Source of the DNA: an uncultured Eubacteriales bacterium
GTDB lineage: Bacteria; Bacillota; Clostridia; Oscillospirales; Oscillospiraceae
Assembly (NCBI GenBank): GCA_900549495.1
Contig: UROL01000017.1
Span: 1 to 17,764, forward strand
Direction of reading: 5' to 3'
Length of the DNA: 17,764 nucleotides
The first letter of the stretch is position 1; the number at the start of each line of letters is the position of its first letter. The notes under the pieces are model-generated. The model ran no database searches and was not told the origin of the DNA. It worked only from the letters and a program-made list of their open reading frames with translations. Shown here one piece after another: positions 6,074 to 12,621 of the stretch. Made by a program: the position numbers and the translations under genes.

Positions 6074-7624
6074 TTAGCCTCCTACCTTGGTCATCATCAT
6101 GCCCACCCGGCTCTTGTCCGCAGGGGTGGGATGCTCCACCACGCCGCTGACCTTGCCGCTGCACAGCACCAGAATCCGGTCGCACAGCTCCAGCAGCACG
6201 TCCAGGTCTTCGCCTACAAATACCACGGCCACCCCTCGCTCCTTCTGCTTGGTGACCAGGTCATAGATGGCATAGGAGGAATTGATATCCAGGCCCCGAA
6301 CGGCGTAGGCCGTCAGCAGCACCGTAGGTGCGGAGGCGATTTCCCGGCCCACCAGCACCTTCTGCACGTTGCCGCCGGAGAGTCGGCGCACCGGGGTGGA
6401 TACACTGGGGGTAACCACTTCCAGCTCGTCCACCACCTTCTGGGCCAGCTTTCTGGGCCGCTTCCGGTCGGTGAAGAAGGAGTGGCCCATGCGGAAGGAA
6501 CGGAGCATCATATTGTCGGTCAAATCCATATTGCCCACCAGGCCCATGCCCAGCCGGTCTTCCGGGACGAAGGACAATGTCACGCCCATGGAGGCAATCT
6601 CCAGAGGGTCCTTGCCCAGCAGCTCTTCCCGGGTGCCGTCGTCCTCCAGATAGGTCACGGTGCCCTTTTCGGTTCTCTGCAAGCCGGCAATGGCCTCCAG
6701 CAGCTCCTTCTGGCCGCAGCCGGAGATACCGGCAATACCCAAAATCTCGCCAGAGTTGGCGGTGAAGGATACGTCGTCCAGCTTCACAATGCCGTCGATG
6801 CTCCGTACCGTCAGCCCCTCCACCTGAATCCGGGGCTTGGGGTTCACCGGCTCCGGGCGATGGATATTCAAGGTGACGGCATGGCCCACCATCATATTGG
6901 TCATTTCCTGGGCGTTGGTGTTTTTGGTGAGCATATCGCCCACAAAGCGGCCCCGGTTCAGGATGGCCACCCGGTCGGACAGGGCCTCCACCTCGTGCAT
7001 CTTATGGGTGATAATCACAATGGCCTTGCCGCTGTCACGCATATTCCGCAGGACGTTGAACAGCTTCTCTGTCTCCTGGGGAGCCAGCACGGCGGTGGGC
7101 TCGTCCAGAATCAGGATGTCCGCCCCCCGGTAGAGCACCTTCACAATCTCCACCGTCTGCTTCTGGGACACGGACATGTCGTAAATTTTCTGGTCGGGGT
7201 TTACGTCGAAGCCATAGGCATCGCAGATTTCCTGAATCCTCTGCCGGGCTTTCCCCAGGTTCAGCCGCCCGGGCAGACCCAGCACAATATTCTCTGCGGC
7301 GGTGAGCACGTCCACCAGCTTGAAGTGCTGATGAATCATGCCGATGCCGTGGTCAAAGGCGTCCTTGGGAGAGGCAATGACCACCGGCTTGTCGTCGATG
7401 GTGATTTCCCCCTCGTCCGGGAAATAGATGCCGGAGAGCATATTCATCAGGGTGGTCTTGCCGCTGCCGTTTTCTCCCAGCAGGGCCAGGATTTCGCCCC
7501 GGTAGATGTCCAGCCAAACCCGGTCGTTGGCCAGGACGGCACCGAAGGCCTTTGTGATGTTACGCATCTTCACCGCAGGGGCCTTGTCTCCCTGTGTGGG
7601 ATGCATCACAGTCTGCTTTTCCAT
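6074..7624 (-). CDS. Nucleoside/purine ABC transporter ATP-binding protein, two-domain (NupO/YufO-like)
   Basis: 516 residues from the chosen ATG, with two fused nucleotide-binding domains as in the RbsA/YufO group. Domain 1: Walker A GENGSGKTT (50-58), Q-loop Gln99, signature MSVSQKQ (150-156, with Ser for the usual Gly), Walker B ILILDEPT and H-loop His207. Domain 2: degenerate Walker A GISGCGQKE (299-307), intact LSGGN (415-419), and TVLLTAYAVRGLD (434-446), which lacks the Walker B glutamate. It powers the two permeases encoded next. The start is uncertain. An in-frame TTG at 7630 has GGAG 10 nt upstream, the ATG at 7624 has no clear site, and an extension to 7741 would run through hairpin sequence and is unlikely. 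Confidence 0.9.
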   Translation of the reverse strand: MEKQTVMHPTQGDKAPAVKMRNITKAFGAVLANDRVWLDIYRGEILALLGENGSGKTTLMNMLSGIYFPDEGEITIDDKPVVIASPKDAFDHGIGMIHQHFKLVDVLTAAENIVLGLPGRLNLGKARQRIQEICDAYGFDVNPDQKIYDMSVSQKQTVEIVKVLYRGADILILDEPTAVLAPQETEKLFNVLRNMRDSGKAIVIITHKMHEVEALSDRVAILNRGRFVGDMLTKNTNAQEMTNMMVGHAVTLNIHRPEPVNPKPRIQVEGLTVRSIDGIVKLDDVSFTANSGEILGIAGISGCGQKELLEAIAGLQRTEKGTVTYLEDDGTREELLGKDPLEIASMGVTLSFVPEDRLGMGLVGNMDLTDNMMLRSFRMGHSFFTDRKRPRKLAQKVVDELEVVTPSVSTPVRRLSGGNVQKVLVGREIASAPTVLLTAYAVRGLDINSSYAIYDLVTKQKERGVAVVFVGEDLDVLLELCDRILVLCSGKVSGVVEHPTPADKSRVGMMMTKVGG

Positions 7625-7657
7625 TTCCAAGGGCTTCACTCTCCAGTATTGTAATCT

Positions 7658-7670
7658 GTCCCAATGGGAC
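7658..7670. repeat. Perfect palindrome GTCCCA-A-TGGGAC before the ATPase gene
   Basis: A 13-base palindrome with a single central base, 34 bases upstream of the ATPase start. It could be an operator or a short RNA hairpin. No convincing promoter surrounds it, because the TACAAT next to it would place the transcript start on the ribosome binding site. Confidence 0.4.
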
Positions 7671-7700
7671 GCAAAATACGCGCTTGCATTGCAGGGCTTC

Positions 7701-7849
7701 CCGCCGCTTGGGCGGCAAATGGCGGGGCACGGCAGAGGCAATGAAAATTGTCCGCAGCGTGGCCGGGGCGGGCAATTTTCACTGCCCCCGCACAGGGGGC
7801 GTTTTCAACGGAAAGGGGGCAGCGCAGGGGAGATCACTGCGCTGCCCTC
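7701..7849 (-). repeat. Cluster of four hairpins between binding-protein and ATPase genes
   Basis: In transcription order: GGGCAGCGCA/TGCGCTGCCC (7817-7847, perfect 10 bp), GCCCCC/GGGGGC (7784-7800), a 13-bp stem with one G-U or mismatch built on GAAAATTG/CAATTTTC (7743-7780), and CCGCC/GGCGG (about 7701-7716). The first stands right after the binding-protein stop and is followed by only CCCTTTCCGTT. It could be a leaky terminator or a 3'-end stabiliser allowing more binding protein than membrane subunits. That role is inferred from the position. Confidence 0.6.
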
Positions 7850-7870
7850 GGCAGTCATGAAATCAGGTGA

Positions 7871-9061
7871 TTAGAAAGCGGTATTCAGCAGGTTGATGCC
7901 GTCAATCTTCACATCGAAGTAGGGAGCGGAACGGAAGGTGGACTCGCTGAAAGCGCCATCCACAACCACCTCGGTGTCGGCCTCGAAGGCGGGATCGGTG
8001 TCCACGTCAGCCATGTAGCTGTTCAGGGTCTCGCCGTTTACGGTGAAGGTGGTCACGTCGAAGACCTTCACGGAGCCGTCTTCCAGAGCCTTCTGCACTT
8101 CGGCAATCTTCTCGACGGTGCCGGCAGCGGCAGCCTTCTCGTTCACATCGGACAGGACAACGGAGCCGGTAGCGATGGTGCCAGTCCAGTCGGCAGCGAT
8201 TTTCTCGCCGTTGGCAACGCAGGTAATCATGTACTCGAAGTAGGGAGCCCAGTTAATCCGGGAGGACACGATGAAGGTGTTGGGGCAGGCATCCACGGTG
8301 GAGCCGTTGTAGGAGACGTTGGGAACACCGGCGTTCTCGCAAGCGGTGGGAGCGCCCATGGAGTCGGCGTGCTGGGAAATCAGCTTGCAGCCACCGTCAA
8401 TCAGTTTACCGGCAGCTTCCTTCTCGGCGGTCTCATCGTACCAGGAGCCGGTGAAGGACACGTCCATGGTGGCAGTGGGGCAGACGCTGCGAGCGCCCAG
8501 GAAGAAGGAGGTGTAGCCGGAGACAACCTCGGCGTAGGTGAAGGCACCCACGTAGCCCAGCTTGGCTTCCTCGGCGGTGAACTCGCCGTTCTCAATCATC
8601 TCGTTGAGCTTCAGACCGGCGGCAACGCCAGCCAGGTAGCGGCCCTCGTAGATGGAGGCGAAGGCATTGTGGAAGTTATCCAGGCCCTCGGTGTGGGCCT
8701 TGGTGCCGGTGGCGTGGCAGAACTGCACGTCGGGGAATTCCTTGGCAGCTTCGATCATATAGTCCTCGTGACCGAAGGAGTCGGCAAACACGATGTTGCA
8801 GCCGGCATCGGCCAGGTCGGCAGCAGCCTCGTAGGCGGAGCTGTCCTCAGGGATCATGGTCTTCATCAGGTACTCGACGCCCAGCTTCTCGCAGGCTTCC
8901 TTGGCGGCGTTCAGGAAGTTCAGGTCGTAGGTGGAGTTTTCGTCGTGCAGGAAAATGAAGCCAACCTTCACCTTGGAGGTATCGGTCTCGGCGGAAGCGG
9001 TGACGGCCAGCAGGCTCATCATCATTACCACAGCCAGGACCAGGGAAAGAACCTTTTTCAT
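7871..9061 (-). CDS. BMP-family (BmpA/PnrA-like) ABC transporter substrate-binding protein
   Basis: 396 residues with an export signal (MKKVLSLVLAVVMMMSLLAV, then TASA with probable cleavage after Ala24). The mature part starts KVKVGFIFLHDENSTYDLNF and continues with ADLADAGCNIVFADSFGHEDYMIEAAKEFPD, SIYEGRYLAGVAAG and KLGYVGAF, in the order typical of the BMP (basic membrane protein) family, whose characterised members bind purine nucleosides. Such proteins are normally lipoproteins in Gram-positives, but there is no lipobox cysteine here. The start has AAGGAG 10 nt upstream. It lies 56 bases after xpt with no terminator or promoter visible between them, and before the ATPase and permease genes of the same importer. 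The exact ligand (guanosine, inosine, xanthosine or a base) is not readable. Confidence 0.9.
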   Translation of the reverse strand: MKKVLSLVLAVVMMMSLLAVTASAETDTSKVKVGFIFLHDENSTYDLNFLNAAKEACEKLGVEYLMKTMIPEDSSAYEAAADLADAGCNIVFADSFGHEDYMIEAAKEFPDVQFCHATGTKAHTEGLDNFHNAFASIYEGRYLAGVAAGLKLNEMIENGEFTAEEAKLGYVGAFTYAEVVSGYTSFFLGARSVCPTATMDVSFTGSWYDETAEKEAAGKLIDGGCKLISQHADSMGAPTACENAGVPNVSYNGSTVDACPNTFIVSSRINWAPYFEYMITCVANGEKIAADWTGTIATGSVVLSDVNEKAAAAGTVEKIAEVQKALEDGSVKVFDVTTFTVNGETLNSYMADVDTDPAFEADTEVVVDGAFSESTFRSAPYFDVKIDGINLLNTAF

Positions 9062-9117
9062 GTTTGTTTGTCTCCTTTTCGCATTGTTGTTTTATTTGAA
9101 TGGGTTTTGCGACATAT

Positions 9118-9690
9118 TCAGCGGCGGAACTGGATGCCGTCATCGCTCATCCGGTCGATGATGGCCAGGGATTCCACCCGCACTCCCTGGGCACGCAGCG
9201 CATCGCCGCCCCCCTGGAAGCCCTTTTCAATGGCACAGGCGGCACCGGCCACCTCTGCACCCGCCTGGTGCACCAGCTCCATAAGCCCCAGCAGGGCCTT
9301 GCCGTTGGCCAGGAAATCGTCCACCAGCAGCACCCGGTCGCCGGGCTGCAAATACTCGCTGCTCACCACCACGGTGTAATCCGTGCCGTGGGTGTAGGAA
9401 TGCACCACGGTGGAGTATACGCTGCCATCCACATTGCTGGACTTGTGCTTCTTGGCAAACACCATGGGCACCCCCATGGCCATCCCCGCCGCCGCCGCAA
9501 TGGCGATGCCGGAGGACTCAATGGTCAGCACCTTGGTCACGCCGCAGCCGCCGAACAGGGCTGCCACCTCTTGGCCAATCTCCCGGAGAAATGCGGTATC
9601 GATTTGCTGATTCAAGAAGCTGCCTACCTTCAGGATTCCCCCGGGCAGCACCTTGCCCTCGCTTAAAATCTTCTGCTCCATCCGCTCCAT
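9118..9690 (-). CDS. xpt: Xanthine phosphoribosyltransferase
   Basis: 190 residues, the normal length. The enzyme converts xanthine and PRPP to XMP and pyrophosphate in cytoplasmic purine salvage; XMP then goes to GMP. Sequence evidence is EGKVLPGGILKVGSFLNQQID near the N-terminus, TIESSGIAIA (56-65), AKKHKSSN (79-86), and the PRPP-binding loop VLLVDDFLANGKA (120-132) with the acidic pair Asp124-Asp125. AAGGAG lies 9 nt before the ATG at 9690; the internal ATG at residue 4 is less well placed. The leader contains a guanine-type riboswitch and terminator, the same control seen on xpt-pbuX in Bacillus. Here the neighbour is an ABC importer rather than the PbuX permease. Confidence 0.96.
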   Translation of the reverse strand: MERMEQKILSEGKVLPGGILKVGSFLNQQIDTAFLREIGQEVAALFGGCGVTKVLTIESSGIAIAAAAGMAMGVPMVFAKKHKSSNVDGSVYSTVVHSYTHGTDYTVVVSSEYLQPGDRVLLVDDFLANGKALLGLMELVHQAGAEVAGAACAIEKGFQGGGDALRAQGVRVESLAIIDRMSDDGIQFRR

Positions 9691-9710
9691 TGGAAAAAAC
9701 TCCTTACATC

Positions 9711-9772
9711 TTTAGAAAAATAAAGGACGAACCGGTGCAAGGCACTTGCATGTGGGCCTGCTTCGATTCGTC
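9711..9772 (-). terminator. Riboswitch-controlled terminator before xpt
   Basis: GACGAATCG pairs with CGGTTCGTC (9-bp stem, one G-U), enclosing further pairing (GCAGGC with GCCTTGC, CAC with GTG), followed on the minus strand by TCCTTTATTTTTC. It ends about 20 bases before the xpt start, so it decides whether xpt and the transporter genes are transcribed. Confidence 0.8.
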
Positions 9773-9834
9773 ACGGGACTATGATGGCAAAAGAGAACAC
9801 AATCCCCTTTGAGCTTGCTACCAATAGTCGTGAC
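9770..9834 (-). promoter_or_regulatory. Antiterminator of the xpt riboswitch
   Basis: The 3' part of the aptamer (GTCACGACTAT, 9824-9834) is complementary to ATAGTCCCGTGAC (9770-9782): 11 pairs with a CC bulge. Forming it breaks aptamer helices P1 and P3 and takes the first bases of the terminator stem (9770-9772). A separate small hairpin (CAAAGGGGA/TCTCTTTTG, 9788-9811) fills the loop. This is the expected OFF-switch logic: with ligand bound, terminator; without it, antiterminator. Confidence 0.65.
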
Positions 9835-9896
9835 TTAAGCAACGGCAGGCGTCACGGTAGAAACATTCGGGCCATTTATCCGAAACTATATCGGTA
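9819..9896 (-). ncRNA. Purine riboswitch aptamer, guanine class (C at the specificity position)
   Basis: On the minus strand, P1 is TACCGATA/TATTGGTA (8 bp), P2 is TTCGG/CCGAA, J2/3 is TGTTTCTACC (close to the consensus GTTTCTACC), and P3 is GTGAC/GTCAC. J3/1 reads GACTAT, where the C (opposite 9827) is the base that pairs with guanine; adenine switches have T there. Both hairpin loops are larger than usual: L2 has GATAAATGG instead of GATATGG, and L3 is 16 nt (9835-9850) instead of about 7-9. The GG of L2 could still pair with a CC in L3. The switch precedes xpt, as expected for a guanine/xanthine sensor. Confidence 0.87.
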
Positions 9897-9914
9897 CACT
9901 TGAAACTTAGCTTC

Positions 9915-9943
9915 ATCTTATTTCAAATTTCGACAAATGTCAA
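9915..9943 (-). promoter_or_regulatory. Promoter of the xpt/transporter operon
   Basis: Consensus TTGACA and TAAGAT on the minus strand with a 17-base spacer, placing the transcript start about 10-15 bases before the riboswitch P1. The remaining bases up to the thrS terminator (9944-10090) show no gene. They contain only a weak second inverted repeat near 10066-10085. Confidence 0.8.
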
Positions 9944-10090
9944 CCCAATCTGCGGTATTTCCCGGTTTTCCTCTGAAATGCACAAAGAAAGTTTAATTGC
10001 TGCCTACAAACGTTGACAGATTGCCAGCCCTCCGGGGAAACGATAAAATGTAGAATAAAGGCCCCCTTTCCCGCCGCCCTGGGAAGGCAG

Positions 10091-10125
10091 AAAACCCCTG
10101 GGATTCCTTGGCGGAACCCCAGGGG
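10091..10125 (-). terminator. Terminator of thrS
   Basis: A 13-bp stem, CCCCTGGGGTTCC with GGAATCCCAGGGG (one G-U), and a 5-nt loop, followed on the minus strand by TTTTCTGCC, about 20 bases after the thrS stop. Confidence 0.85.
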
Positions 10126-10146
10126 CAGGGACTGGTAAGGGAGCGC

Positions 10147-11943
10147 TTAGAGCTCCTTGGACTTGGTGGCAACCTCCATCAGGCACTTGCTGAGGAAGGC
10201 ATCGGGGGTCATGGCTCCCAGATCGTCGCCCTTGCGGGTACGGACGGAGACGGTGCCGTTTTCCATATCCCGGTCGCCAACCACCAGCATATAGGGAACC
10301 TTCTGCACCTGGGCCTCCCGAATCTTGTAGCCCAGCTTCTCGCTGCGGGTGTCGGCCTCGGCACGGATACCGGCGGCGGACAGCTTCTCCACCAGCTGCT
10401 TTGCATAGTCGTGGGCCCGGTCGGTGATGGGCATGACCACCACCTGGGTGGGCATCATCCACAGGGGCAGCGCACCGGCGTAGGTCTCAATCAGGTAGGC
10501 CAGGGTGCGCTCGTAGCAACCCAGGCTGGTGCGGTGAATGATATAGGGGCGCTTCTTCTGGCCGTCGGCATCGGTGTATTCCATGCCGAAGCGCTCAGCC
10601 AGCAGCATATCAATCTGGATGGTAACCAGGGTATCCTCCTTGCCGAACACATTCTTATACTGAATGTCCAGCTTGGGGCCGTAGAAGGCAGCCTCGTCAA
10701 TGCCGATGGAGTACTCCACCCCCAGGTCGTCCAGAATCTGGCCCATGACCCGCTGGGCTTCCTCCCACTGTTCGGCAGTACCCTCGTACTTATTCTTGGG
10801 GTTGGCAGGATCCCACTGGCTGAACCGGAAGGTGCACTTGTCCAGCAGGCCCACGGTATCCAGGCAGTACTTTGCCAGCTCCAGGCAGCCCTTGAACTCC
10901 TCCTCCAGCTGGTCGGGGCGGAGCACCAGGTGGCCCTCGGAAATGGTGAACTGGCGGACACGAATCAGGCCGTGCATCTCGCCGGAGTCCTCGTTACGGA
11001 ACAGGGTAGAGGTCTCGCCCAGGCGCATGGGCAGGTCACGGTAGCTTCTGGCCCGGTTCAGGTAGACCTGATACTGGAAGGGGCAGGTCATGGGACGCAG
11101 GGCGAAGCATTCCTTCTCCTCGTCGTTGGGGTCGCCCAGGATGAACATACCGTCCAGATAATGATCCCAGTGGCCGGAAATGCGGTACAAATCCCGCTTT
11201 GCCATCAGGGGGGTCTTGGTCAACAGATAGCCGCGCTTCTGCTCCTCGTCCTCCACCCAGCGCTGAAGCAGCTGAATGACCCGGGCACCCTTGGGCAGCA
11301 GAATGGGCAGGCCCTGGCCGATGCAGTCTACGGTGGTGAAGAATTCCAGCTCCCGGCCCAGCTTATTGTGGTCCCGCTTCAGGGCATCTTCCTGCCGCTT
11401 CAGGTACTCGTCCAGCTCGTCCTTGCTGGGGAAGCCGATGCCGTAAATTCTTTGCAGCATCTTGCGCTTGGAGTCGCCCCGCCAGTAAGCGCCGCAGGAC
11501 TTGGTGAGCTTGAAGCCGTTGTGCTTGATCCGGCCGGTGTGGTCCAGGTGGGGGCCGGCGCACAGGTCGGTGAATTCGCCCTGGGTGTAGAAGGAGATGG
11601 TGGCCTCCTCCGGCAGATCCTCAATCAGCTCCACCTTGTAAGGCTCGTTCTGCTCCTGCATGTAGGCAATTGCCTCTGCCCGGGGCTTCTCGCTGCGGAC
11701 GATGGGCAGCCGCTCCTTGCAGATTTTCTTCATCTCCGCCTCAATCTTTTCCAGATGCTCAGGAGTGAAGGTGAAGGGGGCATCAAAGTCATAGTACCAG
11801 CCCTCGTCAATGGCGGGGCCGATGGCCAGCTGCCCCTCGGGCCACAGGCGCTTGACGGCCTGGGCCATCACATGGGAGCAGGAGTGCCAATAGGTCTTGC
11901 GGTACTCGGGGTTTTCAAAGGTGTACAGATTTTCTTCGCTCAT
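10147..11943 (-). CDS. thrS: Threonyl-tRNA synthetase without N-terminal TGS domain
   Basis: 598 residues, against roughly 640 for enzymes with the TGS domain; the protein begins directly at the editing domain. Editing-site residues are kept: HSCSH (His20, His24), Asp126, Cys128 and His132 in DLCAGPH. The class II catalytic core follows, with zinc ligand Cys287 (RPMTCPF), motif 2 around ETSTLFRNED (310-319), second zinc ligand His338 and motif 3 around IIHRTSLGCYERTLAYLIE. The C-terminal anticodon-binding domain (about 485-590) includes PTQVVVMPI. It charges tRNA-Thr and hydrolyses mischarged Ser-tRNA-Thr. AAGGAGG stands 9 nt before the ATG. The leader terminator ends only 37 bases upstream, so a longer start is excluded. 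T-box controlled and apparently monocistronic. Confidence 0.95.
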   Translation of the reverse strand: MSEENLYTFENPEYRKTYWHSCSHVMAQAVKRLWPEGQLAIGPAIDEGWYYDFDAPFTFTPEHLEKIEAEMKKICKERLPIVRSEKPRAEAIAYMQEQNEPYKVELIEDLPEEATISFYTQGEFTDLCAGPHLDHTGRIKHNGFKLTKSCGAYWRGDSKRKMLQRIYGIGFPSKDELDEYLKRQEDALKRDHNKLGRELEFFTTVDCIGQGLPILLPKGARVIQLLQRWVEDEEQKRGYLLTKTPLMAKRDLYRISGHWDHYLDGMFILGDPNDEEKECFALRPMTCPFQYQVYLNRARSYRDLPMRLGETSTLFRNEDSGEMHGLIRVRQFTISEGHLVLRPDQLEEEFKGCLELAKYCLDTVGLLDKCTFRFSQWDPANPKNKYEGTAEQWEEAQRVMGQILDDLGVEYSIGIDEAAFYGPKLDIQYKNVFGKEDTLVTIQIDMLLAERFGMEYTDADGQKKRPYIIHRTSLGCYERTLAYLIETYAGALPLWMMPTQVVVMPITDRAHDYAKQLVEKLSAAGIRAEADTRSEKLGYKIREAQVQKVPYMLVVGDRDMENGTVSVRTRKGDDLGAMTPDAFLSKCLMEVATKSKEL

Positions 11944-11980
11944 GGTATTTTACCCTCCTTGATATTTGGGGTGTGATAAG

Positions 11981-12015
11981 AAAAATCCCACCCCTGAAAG
12001 AATCAGGGGTGGGAT
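11981..12015 (-). terminator. T-box leader terminator of thrS
   Basis: Perfect 13-bp stem ATCCCACCCCTGA/TCAGGGGTGGGAT with a 5-nt loop, followed on the minus strand by TTTTTC. It is the default structure when charged tRNA-Thr is abundant; the competing antiterminator contains the T-box at 12027-12037. Confidence 0.92.
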
Positions 12016-12222
12016 GAAAAATCATTCCACGGTTCCACCCTGGTTGCAGCGCATACGCACTGCCACTCATTGGCGCATTAACGGGCGCACCCGGCAGGTC
12101 ATTTCCGGCCTGCGGCTCAGAAGTGGTATCCACCCCGGCAGGGGTACGGGAGCCTTGCACCACAGGGGCTCTCTCTCTGGGAATCTTACCGGAAGGGCAT
12201 GTCTTCATCAATGCCTTTGTAG
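11981..12222 (-). ncRNA. T-box leader riboswitch, threonine
   Basis: The antiterminator T-box reads GGGTGGAACCGTGG on the minus strand (core TGGAACCGTGG at 12027-12037), where TGGA binds the NCCA end of uncharged tRNA. The stem I distal part shows AGAGAGAGCC and GGTGCAAGGCTC (about 12146-12180). The likely specifier is ACC (threonine) in GATACCACTT, plus positions 12125-12127, matching the downstream thrS. Uncharged tRNA-Thr should stabilise the antiterminator and switch thrS on. The specifier is placed by position and codon meaning. The rest of stem I and stem II were not fully folded by eye. Confidence 0.92.
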
Positions 12223-12227
12223 TTCAC

Positions 12228-12256
12228 AACTTAGCACAATCCCGGCACCTTGTCAA
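12228..12256 (-). promoter_or_regulatory. Promoter of thrS
   Basis: TTGACA and TAAGTT on the minus strand with a 17-base spacer, just upstream of the T-box leader. The region 12257-12391, between this and the divergent RNase J promoter, is AT-rich and shows no gene. Confidence 0.8.
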
Positions 12257-12391
12257 GGGGGAGGCGAAAAAAATTAAAGAAATTGCCACATTTTTCCAGG
12301 AAAGGGAGGACTTTCCCAGGCTCCGGGGATGGGTGTTTTCTTTGGCGAAAAACAAAATTCAAAAATAATAGTATACTTTTTCATAAATCTG

Positions 12392-12400
12392 TGCTATACT
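12392..12400 (+). promoter_or_regulatory. Extended -10 promoter of the RNase J gene
   Basis: TGCTATACT is an extended -10 element (TGN-TATACT). No good -35 lies 17 bases upstream, which fits an extended -10 promoter. It implies a 5' leader of about 215 nt. Confidence 0.5.
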
Positions 12401-12406
12401 TGACTT

Positions 12407-12621
12407 ATTCGGTGCGGGTGGGCAGACCCGGCCTTCCGTTGGGGGCGGATGAATTCCCCGGTGAACAGAGAGAAAATGCGGGCGTTTTTCGGAAAGAAGG
12501 CGATTCAGGGCTGAGCTTTCTGAAATTGGCCGCCTACTTTTTGTGTTCAAATTGTTGAATGTGGGGCTTTTGCGCCCCCAGGAATATTTTACTTACAAAA
12601 TCTGAAAGGAGATTTTATCAT
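12407..12621 (+). other. Long structured 5' leader of the RNase J gene
   Basis: About 215 nt with no recognised riboswitch class. It contains GGGGC/GCCCC (about 12564-12579, loop TTTTGC) and a possible 21-codon reading frame (12449-12514, MNSPVNREKMRAFFGKKAIQ then G) without a good ribosome site. Since RNase J degrades RNA from 5' ends, self-control through this leader is possible, but it is only an inference. Confidence 0.35.

Noticed and set aside
6131..7654. A 507-codon open frame opposite the ABC ATPase gene
   Set aside because: The Walker and signature motifs on the minus strand prove the real frame. The antisense frame has no domain or ribosome site.
7640..7670. Internal promoter (TACAAT) for the ATPase gene
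   Set aside because: No -35 at proper distance, and the predicted transcript start would fall on the only candidate ribosome site.
7625..7741. N-terminal extension of the ATPase to 7741
   Set aside because: The extension is translated from hairpin sequence, lacks a ribosome site, and family alignment begins near the chosen ATG.
10012..10050. TTGACA on the plus strand as a promoter
   Set aside because: The nearest -10-like TAAAAT is 25 bases away and no plus-strand gene follows; it reads into the antisense of thrS.
10108..11976. A 622-codon open frame on the plus strand opposite thrS
   Set aside because: Exact antisense of a certain thrS. The product is rich in Gly, Leu, Gln and His in the way of codon shadows and has no recognisable domain.
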